Of a stretch of DNA of 64,000 nt, positions 1 to 10,729 are shown piece after piece. Source of the DNA: Neonectria sp. B-13 (taxonomy: Eukaryota > Ascomycota > Sordariomycetes > Hypocreales > Nectriaceae); NCBI GenBank assembly GCA_002682825.1, contig NOKP01000012.1, positions 62,001 through 126,000 of the forward strand, in the 5' to 3' direction. Below the pieces are notes generated by a model, which did no database searches, had not been told where the DNA came from, and saw only the letters and a program-made list of their open reading frames with translations. Within the stretch, counting starts at the first letter, position 1. Each line of letters starts with the position of its first letter. A program made the position numbers and the translations under genes.

Positions 1-501
1 ATTGACGATAGTGACGGTCTGAATATCCGCGCCCCGAAGAACCAAGGCCAGCCGGAGATGCCATAGAGCTTGTTTGCCTGCTCCGAACATGACAATGTGA
101 TCAGTCCGTGTTCGATATCGGTATAGTAGAACGGAGCCGAGCGCGGTTCGGAACGCGGTGAACTCCTCGGAGTTGACGATTCCGATGCATTTGCCTTGTT
201 CGTCACAAAGTACAAGCACGCCGCGCAGAGGAGGAGCAAGAGCTGTTCGCGACGACTGTGGTGGTGGAACGCCGACGATCTTGACAGAGACGCCGTCGGA
301 AAGAGTAGCAGGCATGAAAAGAGTGATTTGCCCGTTTGGTCGGGCTACAGCTTGACGGTGGGGCTGGTATTGGCTTTCATTGTCGATGGAGTATGATGAG
401 AATGCTCCCTCGAGCGTGTTGGTCATGGACGATATTTCGCTCTTCCCGAAGCTGACCAAGAGAGCCTTGACATTTCTGTCCGATAGCACACTGAAGTCCA
501 T
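1..501 (-). CDS. Ornithine cyclodeaminase / mu-crystallin family protein (3' end beyond window)
   Basis: The reverse strand is open without a break from an ATG at 501 to the window edge, giving the first 167 residues. The protein begins MDFSVLSDRNVKALLVSF. It carries RPNGQITLFMPA near residue 60 and the family's nucleotide-binding segment VMFGAGKQALWHLRLAL near residue 135. The order and spacing match the ornithine cyclodeaminase/mu-crystallin family (NAD(P)-dependent, usually 310-380 aa), so about half the gene is missing to the left. Members deaminate ornithine to proline or reduce cyclic ketimines such as piperideine-2-carboxylate; the fragment does not decide which. It is divergent from a D-amino-acid oxidase gene across about 630 bp, which favours the ketimine-reductase role (inference). 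Confidence 0.85.
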   Translation of the reverse strand, partial: MDFSVLSDRNVKALLVSFGKSEISSMTNTLEGAFSSYSIDNESQYQPHRQAVARPNGQITLFMPATLSDGVSVKIVGVPPPQSSRTALAPPLRGVLVLCDEQGKCIGIVNSEEFTAFRTALGSVLLYRYRTRTDHIVMFGAGKQALWHLRLALVLRGADIQTVTIVN

Positions 502-1132
502 CTTGAGTTGTCTTGCCGTGGACGGAAAGGACGGCGTGGATTGGAAAGATATGAGCGTGAACAAGGTGCCAAAGGCGAGAGAATGTTGTGAATCAAGGTA
601 GATTCTTGTAGGTGACTGCGTCTGAACAACATGGATGCTTCTCGGATTTAAGCGTTAAGAAGAGAAATCGGATATTTATATCAAGCTGATCTTAAGAATG
701 CAGTTCAGCAATGGGTACAATGATATTTGCTTCCTTCCCGACGATCATGTGGTCGGCTTCTTGGCCGGCATCTTTCGAATCGGGATGCTCTTCCGACCCC
801 GATGATCGGAGTTTGAGGTTCCCGATAAGTGACGGCAACTAGAGCATGAGACGTCATCCGTCAGGGCACGTAGTCTATACCATAGCACTAAGCTCCGGAT
901 TGCGGAGCCTTCCATTTTCCCTAGCATCTTCAATACCTCCCCCGAATTGAAAGAGACTAGCGTTATCGCAGTCGCTATTTGGCCGCCGTCGGCTGGAGTC
1001 TGCGAGAGTTAGCCGGCCCCAGATAGCAACATTTTCCCCGCGAATGCAGCAAAGGCTGCCTTCACTCTAGCATTGAGCTTCATCACCATCTCAATTATCT
1101 TATTAAGTAATCTATCGGCTCCATCAAGCAAT
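502..1132. promoter_or_regulatory. Divergent intergenic region between the cyclodeaminase-like and oxidase genes
   Basis: This 631-bp stretch separates two divergent ATGs and must hold both promoters. I see no convincing ORF, repeat or RNA gene in it. Confidence 0.5.
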
Positions 1133-2242
1133 ATGCCTTCCACAAAGCAAGAACACGTTGCCATTGCTGGCGCCGGGGTCATAGGACTTTCCGTTGCCTT
1201 GCTGCTGTCCGAGGTCGGATACAAGGTCCACGTTGTTGCTCGAAATCTGCCTGGCGACGAGTCAACAGAATGGGCAAGTCCATGGTAAGAATAATCCGGT
1301 TGGCATTTTCAATCTCCGACTTAACGTCTGACTTGATTTAGGGCTGGTGCACTTCTCGCTCCGCATCCCGATGTCGGGTTCCCTGACCTTCAGAGGACGT
1401 CGTTGCGGGCGTACAAGGACTTAGCCAAAAACGATCCTGCATCAGGCGTCAGAGTATGTCCCTTTCTATTTAAACAAACGGCTCAATTGCTAAAGCTTTT
1501 CCAGGAAATCAAGGTTACTGAATTCTACGACGACCGTTCGAAGGATGCAGAAATATGGTACAAATCCGAAGTACCCAACTTTCGACAATTGGACCAGTCC
1601 AAACTGCCACCGGGTGTGACTCTTGGGTTCTTGTACGATGGACTGGTAGTCAACCCGAACCAGTATCTGCCTTGGCTCGTTCAAAAACTGAAGAGAAATG
1701 GAGTGTCATTCACCTGCAAGACACTTGAATCGATGGAAGAACTTGCAACATTGACTGGTGCAAAGACTCTCGTCAATGCCTCCGGTCTCGGTGCCAAAAC
1801 CCTTGCCTCGGATGAGGCTGTACTCGGCATTCGTGGGCAGACCATGTTTGTCAAGACAGACAAACTTGACGAGGCCATGATGATTCAGGGATCGCAATAC
1901 ACCTACGTGATCCCACGCGCATCGGACGGCGGCGTTATCCTCGGAGGAGTAACGCAGCCAGGGGACAATCGAGTTCAGCCCGACCTGAGCCTTCGATCAG
2001 ATATCCTCACTCGCATCAACTCCATGACTAACGGTGCATTTTCCGACCTCGATCTGAACCGTGATGTCGTCAAAGACATTGTTGGGTTTCGACCCTCTAG
2101 AACTGGAGGAATACGGGTGGAAAGGGTGGGAAATATTATTCATGCCTACGGGTTTTCTAGTCTGGGATATCTTTTTGCTTTCGGTGCCGCTGAAAAGGTG
2201 CGTGATTTAGTGCTACAGACACCGGCGGTTGCAAAGTTGTAG
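1133..2242 (+). CDS. D-amino-acid oxidase-like FAD flavoenzyme, peroxisomal
   Basis: Two exons, 1133-1284 and 1342-2242, join in frame to 350 aa, the usual size for D-amino-acid oxidases. The N-terminus has the FAD-binding [13 protein letters not shown] at residues 13-25. It is followed by [12 protein letters not shown] across the intron, a family hallmark, and by [13 protein letters not shown] near the C-terminus, which holds the conserved arginine region. The glycine-rich C-terminal segment reads [15 protein letters not shown] rather than the usual NYGHGG form, so substrate range may be unusual. The last three residues are AKL, a type 1 peroxisomal targeting variant. Such enzymes turn D-amino acids into 2-oxo acids or cyclic imines plus H2O2. 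The divergent neighbour is a possible ketimine reductase. Confidence 0.9.
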
Positions 2243-2555
2243 CCAGGAGTTCCTTGTAACATCAATCACGTAGCTACTTGGCATCATCAAGCGCTTTGCA
2301 GGGTCTGAGAGATGCCGGTATTTATCCCGTCTTAATTTCAAGCCCGAGTTCCCAGGTGGGTTTGCAAAGCTCCAGTCACAATGGACAGAAACAGGAAAGT
2401 ATGAGGGATTGCTTTTATTTCGTTGGTCTACAACCCAACCCTCTTGCCTCTGGGGACCGTGACCGGCCTGAGTCAACGCAACCCTGCAGGTCCAGCCCTG
2501 GGAATCAAATCGAATTATTTACACAGAAAAGCCGCGCCATATAGTCCTTCTTCCT
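2243..2555. other. Convergent intergenic gap
   Basis: 313 bp between two convergent genes. I see nothing beyond the presumed 3' UTRs. Confidence 0.5.
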
Positions 2556-3736
2556 CTAACAAGTGACACCGCTGGGCTGGTTAGAGCACGAGTTGGAGGC
2601 GCCGGTAACAGAAACGTCAGTCCAGGTCCAGTCAGTGCAGCTTCCGCTACCACAGTTGATGTAGATGGCATCATCGGCGTCGGAGTCGACAGTACCTGTG
2701 ATGCCACCGAGAGTAAATCCGCTGATGGTAATGCCGTTGGTGGCCTCGTCACCGTCGTAGGCCTGGTCGACGATGATACCATAGTCGGAGATGCTGGAGA
2801 GCGTGATGTCCTTGTAGGTCACGTCGCTGACTGTGCCAGTCTGTCCAGACTTGGTCTTGATTCGAATGCCATTCTGCGAGTTGGTGATGGTGGACGATTC
2901 GAAGGTTACACCTGAGACGGTGTTGTCATCTCGGCCGCCAATGGACCCAATACTGAGTCCATGGCCGCCAGAGCAGTATCCGCCAGTGAAGACGATGTTC
3001 TGTGAATCATGTCAGCTAGTTTGCAAGGCATGCAGCATTCAATTCAACTCACTGTGCCCGAGTTAATGGCAACACAATCGTCCTGGTTGTAAACCTTGGC
3101 GTTGGTAATGGTCACGCCGTCAGACGAGCCAATATCGAACCCGTCAGTGTTGTGGCCACCGCCACTGTCGCCGTTAGAAGCGTCGATGGTGATGCCAGTA
3201 AGGCTCAGCGTCTGAACGCCGTTGATACTAAACACTTGAACGGGAGGGTTGAGAATGTTGATGTTCTCAATAGTCGAGTCGGTCAGGTCGTGCGCCTGGA
3301 AGAACTTGGGCTTCGTCTTGCCACCGTTGCTTCCCTCGCCATCCCAGTACTGAGCGCCAAGGCCGTTAAGCGAGTTGCCGTCCGCGCCAGATATCGTGAT
3401 CTTGGTACCGCTAACAGCAAAGAGGGGACCTTCCCACTCGGTGTATCCGAACGTCGTCTCGCCCTGGAAGATGACCGAGGTACCATCCGAGAGATCAGTC
3501 AAGTCCAGGGTAACTCCTGAGGGAACAGTTAAAGAGTCCAGGACGATTGTGGCGCAAGAGGTCTTGGATGCACTGGCTTCAGAGTAGCCATCCGAGCCAC
3601 TGAAGGTGCAAGAGCCGGACGAGTTACGCTTAGAAATAGCCTTGCTCAAGTCGGACAACGCAGTAGGCGCAGGGGCCGGAGCCGCCAGTACGGCGGTAGC
3701 TCCGGAAAGGAGTGCTGCTAGGAGACGGTACTGCAT
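2556..3736 (-). CDS. Secreted endopolygalacturonase, GH28
   Basis: Exons 3053-3736 and 2556-2999 flank a 53-nt GTGAGT...CAG intron and encode 375 aa, the normal endopolygalacturonase length. A signal peptide ([18 protein letters not shown]) is followed by a proline/alanine propeptide with a KR site near residue 36. GH28 catalytic motifs are all present in order: NTDGFD near 196, QDDC near 218, GGHGLSIGS near 239 and IRIK near 275. The C-terminus is cysteine-rich. The enzyme hydrolyses internal alpha-1,4 bonds of polygalacturonate outside the cell. The gene stands alone and is intact. A TATA-like CATATATCCC lies about 70 bp upstream of the ATG. Confidence 0.96.
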
Positions 3737-5277
3737 GGTGAAGTTGAGTGAGTGATACGAAGAGAACGAAGATGTCCGTATTCCAGACGGATGTTAAAGA
3801 GGGATATATGTGAAAGAGTGTGAAAGGACTTAATAGTGAAAAGATTGAGTGACAAACGATCCAGTCGTGAGGTGTGATCTAATCGTTTAAACATGTTGGA
3901 ATTGCAAAACCTATATACTCTTACTCGGCATGTAGTTCCGTCTGCTAAGGCTAAACGGCAAACTCTGAAACGAACAAGATTATAGAAACGACTGACTTAG
4001 AAAACACGTCTTTGTCTATTCCACATTCCACCCATGCATGTAGAAAAGAATATGGGGCTGTGTCCGGGGCTAGCTCTGCTGGATAACTCTTAAAGCGGGC
4101 ATATACCAGACGGATCCTACCCCAGGTCGATCCAGGTGTATTTCTCCGGCCGTGATATCCGATCAGATCTTCACCACCGTCGTCCCAAAGACATGGGATA
4201 CATTTGATTTCGGTGGAGATGAGACGTAAGTGATTTATTGACGAAAATGCTGAATAAGGCAATAGCTCCGTTGATTGATGCTATCCCGTCGTCGTCGCAC
4301 GGTATCGTCTGTTTGATGTTTATTGGGTGGGGCCGCTTTACTGCGTAGTAGAGCCAACAAAAGCTCCACATGGCACATTTCATCCGGGATCCTAGTCTTT
4401 CTTCCGGCAGTTCGGCATAGCTTCGAGGATTACCAGCTGGAGAGTGCTCCTGCTCGTCCTTGCTGACGCGGCCAGCTGCATGGGATCACAGAAATCTTAA
4501 CTCTACGTGTTTGACGTAAACAGTCCCCCATCAGCCTCACATGCGTCTCTACTTTCACACAAGCTGCATCAAGGGGTGGATGATGAGGCTCGTTCATACG
4601 AATGGCCAGGAAATATTTATTAAAGCACGACCGGCACAAGGAGCCCTTCAAGTCCAACAGTTTATTATTCGAAAGGATTTCTAGCTTGTATTTCTCGTAA
4701 TCGATGTGGCAAATCTACTGTTCCGTCTCGCGATACTAAAAGTAAGTTGAATCGCTTCTTCCGCTTTATGCTTGACGTTCTTGACTCCCTCACAGGCCAA
4801 GATTGAAGCTGGTGCAAGCCACCAACTAAACTCATATCTTCCGGCGGTGTCTCTTATCCCACCTGATTTCTCTAAGAATTATTTGGATATAGTTCTGCTC
4901 CCATTTTTCTTATCTATACAATATGACATGAGGAAATATGCCTGTTGACATCCTTTTTCTACAAAACTCCATGCTACCACTCCTCTTCTTGGCAGACATG
5001 ATCATGATAAATGACACTTTTACCGCCTGTCGCACAATCCGGGCATCCAACGTGACGATACGAATTCGGGCCAATGTTCGTCCGTACTTATGTTGCCTTC
5101 GTAGTGTCCGGGCTATCCAATCACGAAGCATTCGCTCTGATACCCCGCTCATCAAGACACCCAAGACAAGCAACACAGTCCCATCAATGCTGTGGCCTAA
5201 CGACAATTATTCTCACTTCGTGATTATTTGATCACCATCGACATCACTACTAATCTATCACGAAACCGCGCCAAACG
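3737..5277. other. Gene-free stretch between the polygalacturonase and HET genes
   Basis: 1.5 kb holding both divergent promoters. Short open frames exist on both strands but none starts well, carries a recognisable motif or has an intron-exon pattern. No repeat or RNA gene seen. Confidence 0.5.
3801..3810 (-). promoter_or_regulatory. TATA-like element of the polygalacturonase gene
   Basis: The reverse strand reads CATATATCCC, 65-75 bp upstream of the ATG at 3736, a plausible TATA position. Confidence 0.4.
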
Positions 5278-7143
5278 ATGACTTCCCGGTATCAGTATGA
5301 CTACATCGAACCAGGCTGCATTCGCATCCTGCGCTTAGTCTCCTTAGCGCCCGAAGTCATACTAGACATTGAACACGTCTCCCTTGATTCAAATCCCACC
5401 TACCACGCTCTTTCGTACACATGGGGCAACCCCGTTTTCACCAGTCGCGTCTTCATCAAAGATCGGGTCCTGAACGTAACACCAGGTCTCCACGACTGTC
5501 TCCAGCATCTGAACGAGTATATCGGGTCGAAGATCTGGATCGACGCCATTTGCATCAACCAGGTTGACAATGAGGAAAAGTCGTACCAGGTCCAGGCAAT
5601 GGCTCGCGTGTATCGCCAGGCCACAAAGGTCCTCGCTTGGCTCGGCCCCAGCGCCGATGGCAGTGATCAGGCGATCAAGGGCATTGCTGCGTGGGGAAAA
5701 GCAGCCTCCGACGCTGGTATTCTCGATGTTGGGCCTGAAACCTTTAGTAAATGGCCCGATGTTGGAGAAGATCCGACGCTGTTGAAAACAAGAGACGACT
5801 TGCTCAGCCTCATGCAAAAAGCTGCCGACTTTGAAGGCGATGAGAGTCGGGTCGACGAACGATTGCCGAGGGTGGCTTTGGCAGAACTCACCAATAGGTC
5901 GTATTTCGTTCGGGTGTGGGTGAAGCAGGAAATGACACTGGCGGAAAACGCGGTCATCCTATGCGGCGCGTCTTCCAGCAGAGTCGAGTACTTTCATGCC
6001 ATTATCCTTTTCTACGGCTTACTCCAATCCTGGGAGATATCCGAGTGGCGAGCAGGCAGGATAACTAGGATTCCAGGGCCATTCTCCGAGCAGGAGTTGA
6101 TGGCTGCAGAAACACCATGGGATCTGTTGAAGACTGCGAGTCCTAGCGACGCGGCTGGTCGTTCGCTATCAGGACGGAGGAGATACCGACAACAAGGGCC
6201 TGAACCGCTGTATCGACACCTTCACAATGCATATGTACGCCCTACAGCACAGGTTCTAAACTCGGGGGACCCAAGAGATAAAATATGGGGTCTTCTGGGC
6301 ATTTCTGGAGACGCAGATGAGCTGGGACTCAAGGCGAGCTACACCGTCAGTACCGAAGCTGTTTATGAGACGACCGCCAGAGGACTACTGCAAAAGGGCT
6401 ATATCAACATATTGAAGTGGTGTCGCTCCAGACAGGCCATGTCACCTTCTTGGGTCCCAAACTGGAAGCTTCCCGTCCGAAACCCATGGAGTGAGGACCT
6501 TGGAATGCCTCTGTTCAAGGCGACCGGCACCAGAGGTCAGCCGAAGTCGGATGAAACGAAGCCTGTTCTGGCCGGGTCTATTTGTCTGCATGGAATTCTC
6601 GTGGATACCATCACAGACATTGGGTCAGTGTGGCGAGCTGATATCGACGATAGCTTCGACCAGACAGACTTTCGTACAATGGTTCGCGAGCTCATAACCT
6701 TCTTGGAGAAATCCCGATATCCAGAGAACCAGAGGATAGACGCAGTATGGCGTATTCCAATCGGAGACAAGGAGTTTCAAGAGTCCAATCCATACTTTAT
6801 CCGAGCAACAGAGCGCTCGGAGAAGCAGTTCACAGCTCTCGCTTCCAAGGTAATGGATAGCGATATGATGGCCGAGACATATTCATATCAGGCATGTATG
6901 GGCTACAACTTCATGGCTCGGCCTATTTTCACCGAAAATGGATACGTTGGAATTAGTCCAAGCGAAGTTGAGCCCGGGGATATTGTGGTTTTGTTGTTTG
7001 GCGGGAATACGCCGTTTGTTCTGAGGCCGCGGCCCGGTGACCAAGGAGGATATTTGCTTGTGGGAGAGGCGTATGTGTACGGGATTATGGATGGAGAGCT
7101 TGCGGATGATGAAGGTTCTGCAGCTGCGTTTGACTTGTGGTAG
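5278..7143 (+). CDS. HET-domain (heterokaryon incompatibility) protein
   Basis: A single exon encodes 621 aa. The HET domain occupies roughly residues 35-225. Its three signature blocks are clear: YHALSYTWGNP at 42-52, IWIDAICINQ at 86-95 followed by VYRQATKVLAWLG at 111-123, and SYFVRVWVKQEMTLA near 205. Downstream are the usual conserved stretches of long HET proteins: DPRDKIWGLLGI near 334, and a C-terminal block with GD..VLLFGG..PFVLR then LVGEAYVYGIMDGE. Proteins of this class trigger cell death after fusion of unlike hyphae; the specific partner cannot be told from sequence. The frame is intact. A second HET gene of the same architecture lies at the right end of the window. Confidence 0.95.
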   Translation: MTSRYQYDYIEPGCIRILRLVSLAPEVILDIEHVSLDSNPTYHALSYTWGNPVFTSRVFIKDRVLNVTPGLHDCLQHLNEYIGSKIWIDAICINQVDNEEKSYQVQAMARVYRQATKVLAWLGPSADGSDQAIKGIAAWGKAASDAGILDVGPETFSKWPDVGEDPTLLKTRDDLLSLMQKAADFEGDESRVDERLPRVALAELTNRSYFVRVWVKQEMTLAENAVILCGASSSRVEYFHAIILFYGLLQSWEISEWRAGRITRIPGPFSEQELMAAETPWDLLKTASPSDAAGRSLSGRRRYRQQGPEPLYRHLHNAYVRPTAQVLNSGDPRDKIWGLLGISGDADELGLKASYTVSTEAVYETTARGLLQKGYINILKWCRSRQAMSPSWVPNWKLPVRNPWSEDLGMPLFKATGTRGQPKSDETKPVLAGSICLHGILVDTITDIGSVWRADIDDSFDQTDFRTMVRELITFLEKSRYPENQRIDAVWRIPIGDKEFQESNPYFIRATERSEKQFTALASKVMDSDMMAETYSYQACMGYNFMARPIFTENGYVGISPSEVEPGDIVVLLFGGNTPFVLRPRPGDQGGYLLVGEAYVYGIMDGELADDEGSAAAFDLW

Positions 7144-8487
7144 ATTCGGTGGTCTGGATACTGTTGAAGATCCTCCTGCCATTTTGGTTGCCAGCTATCG
7201 TAGCCTTTCTTTCTTAGTCCCACTCATTTTCGGAAACAGTTGTGTTAGAGCGGGTTCCGTTGTTATTTAGTTGACGTGCAGAAGTCTATCATACCCACCA
7301 TCATTATTTGCTTTCAGCCTGGGCCTCGTACATTCACAAGATGCTTCTATGCTGTTCCGACAACCAGTAAAGCCTCCACTTCCCATCCTCCACGGTTTGC
7401 CTACGCCCTGATTGAGCGCTGTGATGCTGTCTTTGCAGAAGTTGTTGACAATTCCTTCGCGATGGTCTTCATAATGTTCAATCGCTTCCATCTCCAAGGT
7501 CGCTGGATTGGTCGACAAACATACACGCACTATTAAATGCTAGTGATCTTCTTCCAATCTCTTGAACGTAGGAGGGGGATAAAATAAATATCATCACATC
7601 TCGTCTGTAACAGTGATGCCAGCCATTACGTGATGCGGGACTTCAACCTACCCTGCAGCCCAAAGTTCATGACTTGGGCAGCACGTCTGAGTTAATCCGA
7701 TGATCTAAAGCCCAAACGCTTAATATAGTAGCCAAATACAAGTGCCTCGTTGATGTTACCCAGCTAGGCTTTACGTTTCTGTCCGTGTTTGCTTTCAACT
7801 CTTGCGCGCTCCCGTACTCAGAGTCGAGAAAGAATCCAGCTGTGCTTGTTTACAAATATTGGCAATACGAGGATTACTACCGCGATGAAAATGGCAGCTC
7901 AAGTTTTCACTGATTGGTCACTATTGTCTTTCATAGTAAAAACAGGACACTCATTGTCGCCGGATGCGGATGACAGTTTCCTCAATGTTACTGAGATTGT
8001 CAATAACGTCGTCTTCGCAAGTGTTATTCTGATACTGTGGAACAGTCACCCAGACACTCACATGGCTGTATCACACAAGTCACTGTTCCTACTCAAACGA
8101 GATTATACCAGTATTTTATAAAATTACTTGTTGAAAGATCACTAATTTGGCTGATTGACGCTGTAAGACCAGACCGTATGAAGATTTTGTACTTGAGTCT
8201 TTAAGACAAAGAAGAGGGTCAAGAATGAGTTGTAAGCAGCTATGACTCCTAAGCTATCCACATGTGATATTGAAGATGAGCAAATAAAAGGTAAATATGC
8301 TCAACGTCAATGGAGGACCCGAACCCTTATTCTGATATTGATGACCTGGTTGTAATGCGCCGCTTGCTGTTATAAAGACACTCTTAACTAACGCCAAGAA
8401 AAGAGTTAACCACATGGGAGCTTTTTAAGCGAGCTGTCAATGTGGCTGCCACTTGAGACCGATCTCAATACCCCGATAGATCCTCCA
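7144..8487. other. Convergent intergenic stretch
   Basis: 1.3 kb between the HET gene and the F-box gene 3' ends. Open frames here are short, lack ATG starts or motifs, and I support none. Confidence 0.5.
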
Positions 8488-10032
8488 CTATTGTACCTGA
8501 AAGTCGTAAATAACCGCGTTCTCTTGGACGAGGATCTCGTCATCAGACCCACGCCCACAGCAGTATTCATTAAGGTCAAAAACCAATGAATATTTGCTCT
8601 CTTTGTACTCCAGGTTATCATGTTCGTCACTGTATCTGGCCGTCCAGTATTTCCGAACATTGTTGTTGTTATCCCCCGCAGGCCTTTCGGGATCAATCTC
8701 AAAAAGCTCGCTGCACAAGCATGCTGTTTTTAGGTGCATCTCATTTCGGATGATACGAAGAACAGACTCCCATGAAGGAGAATGAAGGACTATGCGGCCT
8801 AGGCATAGCTTCTGGAGGGTATCTTTGTGACGTAACAAGACTGACAACAAATCCTCACTGGTACACTCAACGTCATGTATCGATAACCTCGCTAGGTGCT
8901 CCCACTTGAACGGTGGGATAATGTCGAACAGTCGGGCCGTGACACTGGCTTCTCTGTAGAACACGGGAGGTAGCTTGATAACCAAGCTGCGTAGTTTGTT
9001 CATAGGCTCAAGCAGCTCCCGTATGACACCCGTCCTCATCAAAGCCGGAAGATCGTACCAGTCAGCCGCCCGATCACACATGACCAATTTCAAGCACTGC
9101 AACTGCCGCAAGGGAAGAAATAAACGATCCAGCTCTGTGCGGTCTCGGTCAAAAAACATCCAGTAAAACACTCCGGCCTCAAAGCTCTTGAGCGTAATCC
9201 CTGCATCAGCCACGGCGGATAGTACCGTCTCGAGAGCCCTGACACCCCAACTGATCTCACGGAGACCCAAGTGGTCATACTCCAGGCCCCTGACTCTATC
9301 GCGCCTCAGCAACCGGGTTCCGGAGAGGATGTCGATGGCTTGAAGGTGTTGAAAACGAGGGAACACGCTTGAAAAGCACATTATATCTTCGTCGTCGCGT
9401 TTCAGTTCACTCTGTTCCGTGTATATCTCAGAATATTGTGCATAGTCGGCTGGTTTAAGAGATAAGTCGACCATGGGCGCCATGAGGGCCTGTGGATCGA
9501 CATATGTGTCGTGACCGTAGTTGTAGGTCTCCTTGGGCACTTTGTCCCATTGTGCGTAATCCGTTGCGTAATATCGCAATGCTTTGATAGTTCTGGGTAT
9601 GGTCGGATGCTCGGCGACATGGTCTAGTTTCCGTAGATGCTTCCTTGTAAGAAAGCAGCAAAGGTGTCGGTGCGTGAAGGGTGTTGCTATGATAGAGAAC
9701 TGTTTGCAGACGAGGCGAAAGTTGCACAGATCCTGTTTAGGGTTTGGGGTTGCATCTGGGTAGTATCTTTGGAATTCGCTGATGACGCTGCTGTAATTAG
9801 GGAAAGGATCCCTCCGGGGAGATCCCGGCCGTATCGGTGGACTGGCGTCTGGATCATTCTGTAGTAGCGCTTGAAGAAGCTCCGGGCTATACATGTTGTC
9901 CTCCCGGCCGAGGGACTCTTCGTGGCAAAACCCGTACTGGTCGTATTCCTCGACATGGAGAAACGAGCAGATATGGGACCAAATTTCAGCCGGAACCTCC
10001 CCCACGACGTTTCTGCCATTGATGGCAGCCAT
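8488..10032 (-). CDS. F-box protein
   Basis: An intronless gene of 514 aa. Residues 10-30 (GEVPAEIWSHICSFL) form the start of an F-box, the helix pair that binds Skp1 in SCF ubiquitin ligases. The F-box appears interrupted by a hydrophilic insert of about 75 residues before FRLVCKQFSIIATP near residue 105. That arrangement is common in fungal F-box/LRR-like proteins. The rest is leucine-rich in an irregular way (for example LRSLVIKLP, LARLSIHDVE), compatible with degenerate leucine-rich repeats for substrate binding. The substrate is unknown. The gene is divergent from the ankyrin-CorA gene. Confidence 0.85.
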   Translation of the reverse strand: MAAINGRNVVGEVPAEIWSHICSFLHVEEYDQYGFCHEESLGREDNMYSPELLQALLQNDPDASPPIRPGSPRRDPFPNYSSVISEFQRYYPDATPNPKQDLCNFRLVCKQFSIIATPFTHRHLCCFLTRKHLRKLDHVAEHPTIPRTIKALRYYATDYAQWDKVPKETYNYGHDTYVDPQALMAPMVDLSLKPADYAQYSEIYTEQSELKRDDEDIMCFSSVFPRFQHLQAIDILSGTRLLRRDRVRGLEYDHLGLREISWGVRALETVLSAVADAGITLKSFEAGVFYWMFFDRDRTELDRLFLPLRQLQCLKLVMCDRAADWYDLPALMRTGVIRELLEPMNKLRSLVIKLPPVFYREASVTARLFDIIPPFKWEHLARLSIHDVECTSEDLLSVLLRHKDTLQKLCLGRIVLHSPSWESVLRIIRNEMHLKTACLCSELFEIDPERPAGDNNNNVRKYWTARYSDEHDNLEYKESKYSLVFDLNEYCCGRGSDDEILVQENAVIYDFQVQ

Positions 10033-10092
10033 GATGGAGTTTGGGGTGCTTGAGGGTGCGACTCAAATGGAAAGTACTGTGAAAGGTCGACA

Positions 10093-10272
10093 ATGTTCAA
10101 CGGGGACTATTATGCTTATCAGGGTCGGGATTACTTGGATCCAGGCGGTCGAGACTGGCAGAAGAAGTACGAAATGGGCCTATTGAGGAGCTTGGAAGCG
10201 ACTAACGAGAATATTAGAGAGCTCTTCCATAGACTATATTCCAAGAAGGAGCATCTTAGTGCTTTCATCTAG
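10093..10272 (+). CDS. Small hypothetical ORF, 59 aa
   Basis: ATG at 10093 opens a 59-residue frame ending in TAG at 10272. It encodes a hydrophilic, charged peptide beginning MFNGDYYAYQGRDYLDP and ending with LFHRLYSKKEHLSAFI. Codon choice looks coding-like and the peptide resembles an amphipathic helix (LLRSLEATNENIRELFHRLY). It starts 60 bp from the divergent F-box ATG and ends about 460 bp before the ankyrin-CorA gene. I do not recognise it. It may be an independent small gene, a first exon, or chance. Confidence 0.35.
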   Translation: MFNGDYYAYQGRDYLDPGGRDWQKKYEMGLLRSLEATNENIRELFHRLYSKKEHLSAFI

Positions 10273-10729
10273 GATAAACACAACGCGCAGGGAGGAGATC
10301 GTGTATGTAGTTAGTGAGGCCAAAATAAGGCGACCAACGAGAGCGCTTCATCCAGCGCAGCCTGATAGAAATAAGAGCAATAACCGGATATAACGATGGG
10401 ATTGCTCTAATCGTATGACTTCGACCAGCCTGGCGGGAACCCGACATTCAAATTGCTCCTTTTTCATCGCACTGAATCGTCATCCTCGAAATCGCAGAAC
10501 AATTGGAGTTCACGAAACCAAGCACACAGAGCGATTAGTCGCAGTTCTCCTCATACCACTCTTCGTTCATTCCCCAATCTACCACTGGAATCAACAAATT
10601 CCTCACTGGGATTTATCCATCAACAACCGCGCTTGCCTGGAATACTGCACGTCTGCCTAATTGGACACTGCACAGGCGTTAGACATCTAGTGGCCACTCT
10701 CAACTGAAAACACAGCCACTGCCTGTGAA
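10273..10729. other. Upstream region of the ankyrin-CorA gene
   Basis: 457 bp. I see no feature beyond the presumed promoter and leader. Confidence 0.4.

Noticed and set aside
9455..10100. Several 60-137 codon frames overlapping the F-box gene
   Set aside because: They are out-of-frame shadows of the long F-box frame.
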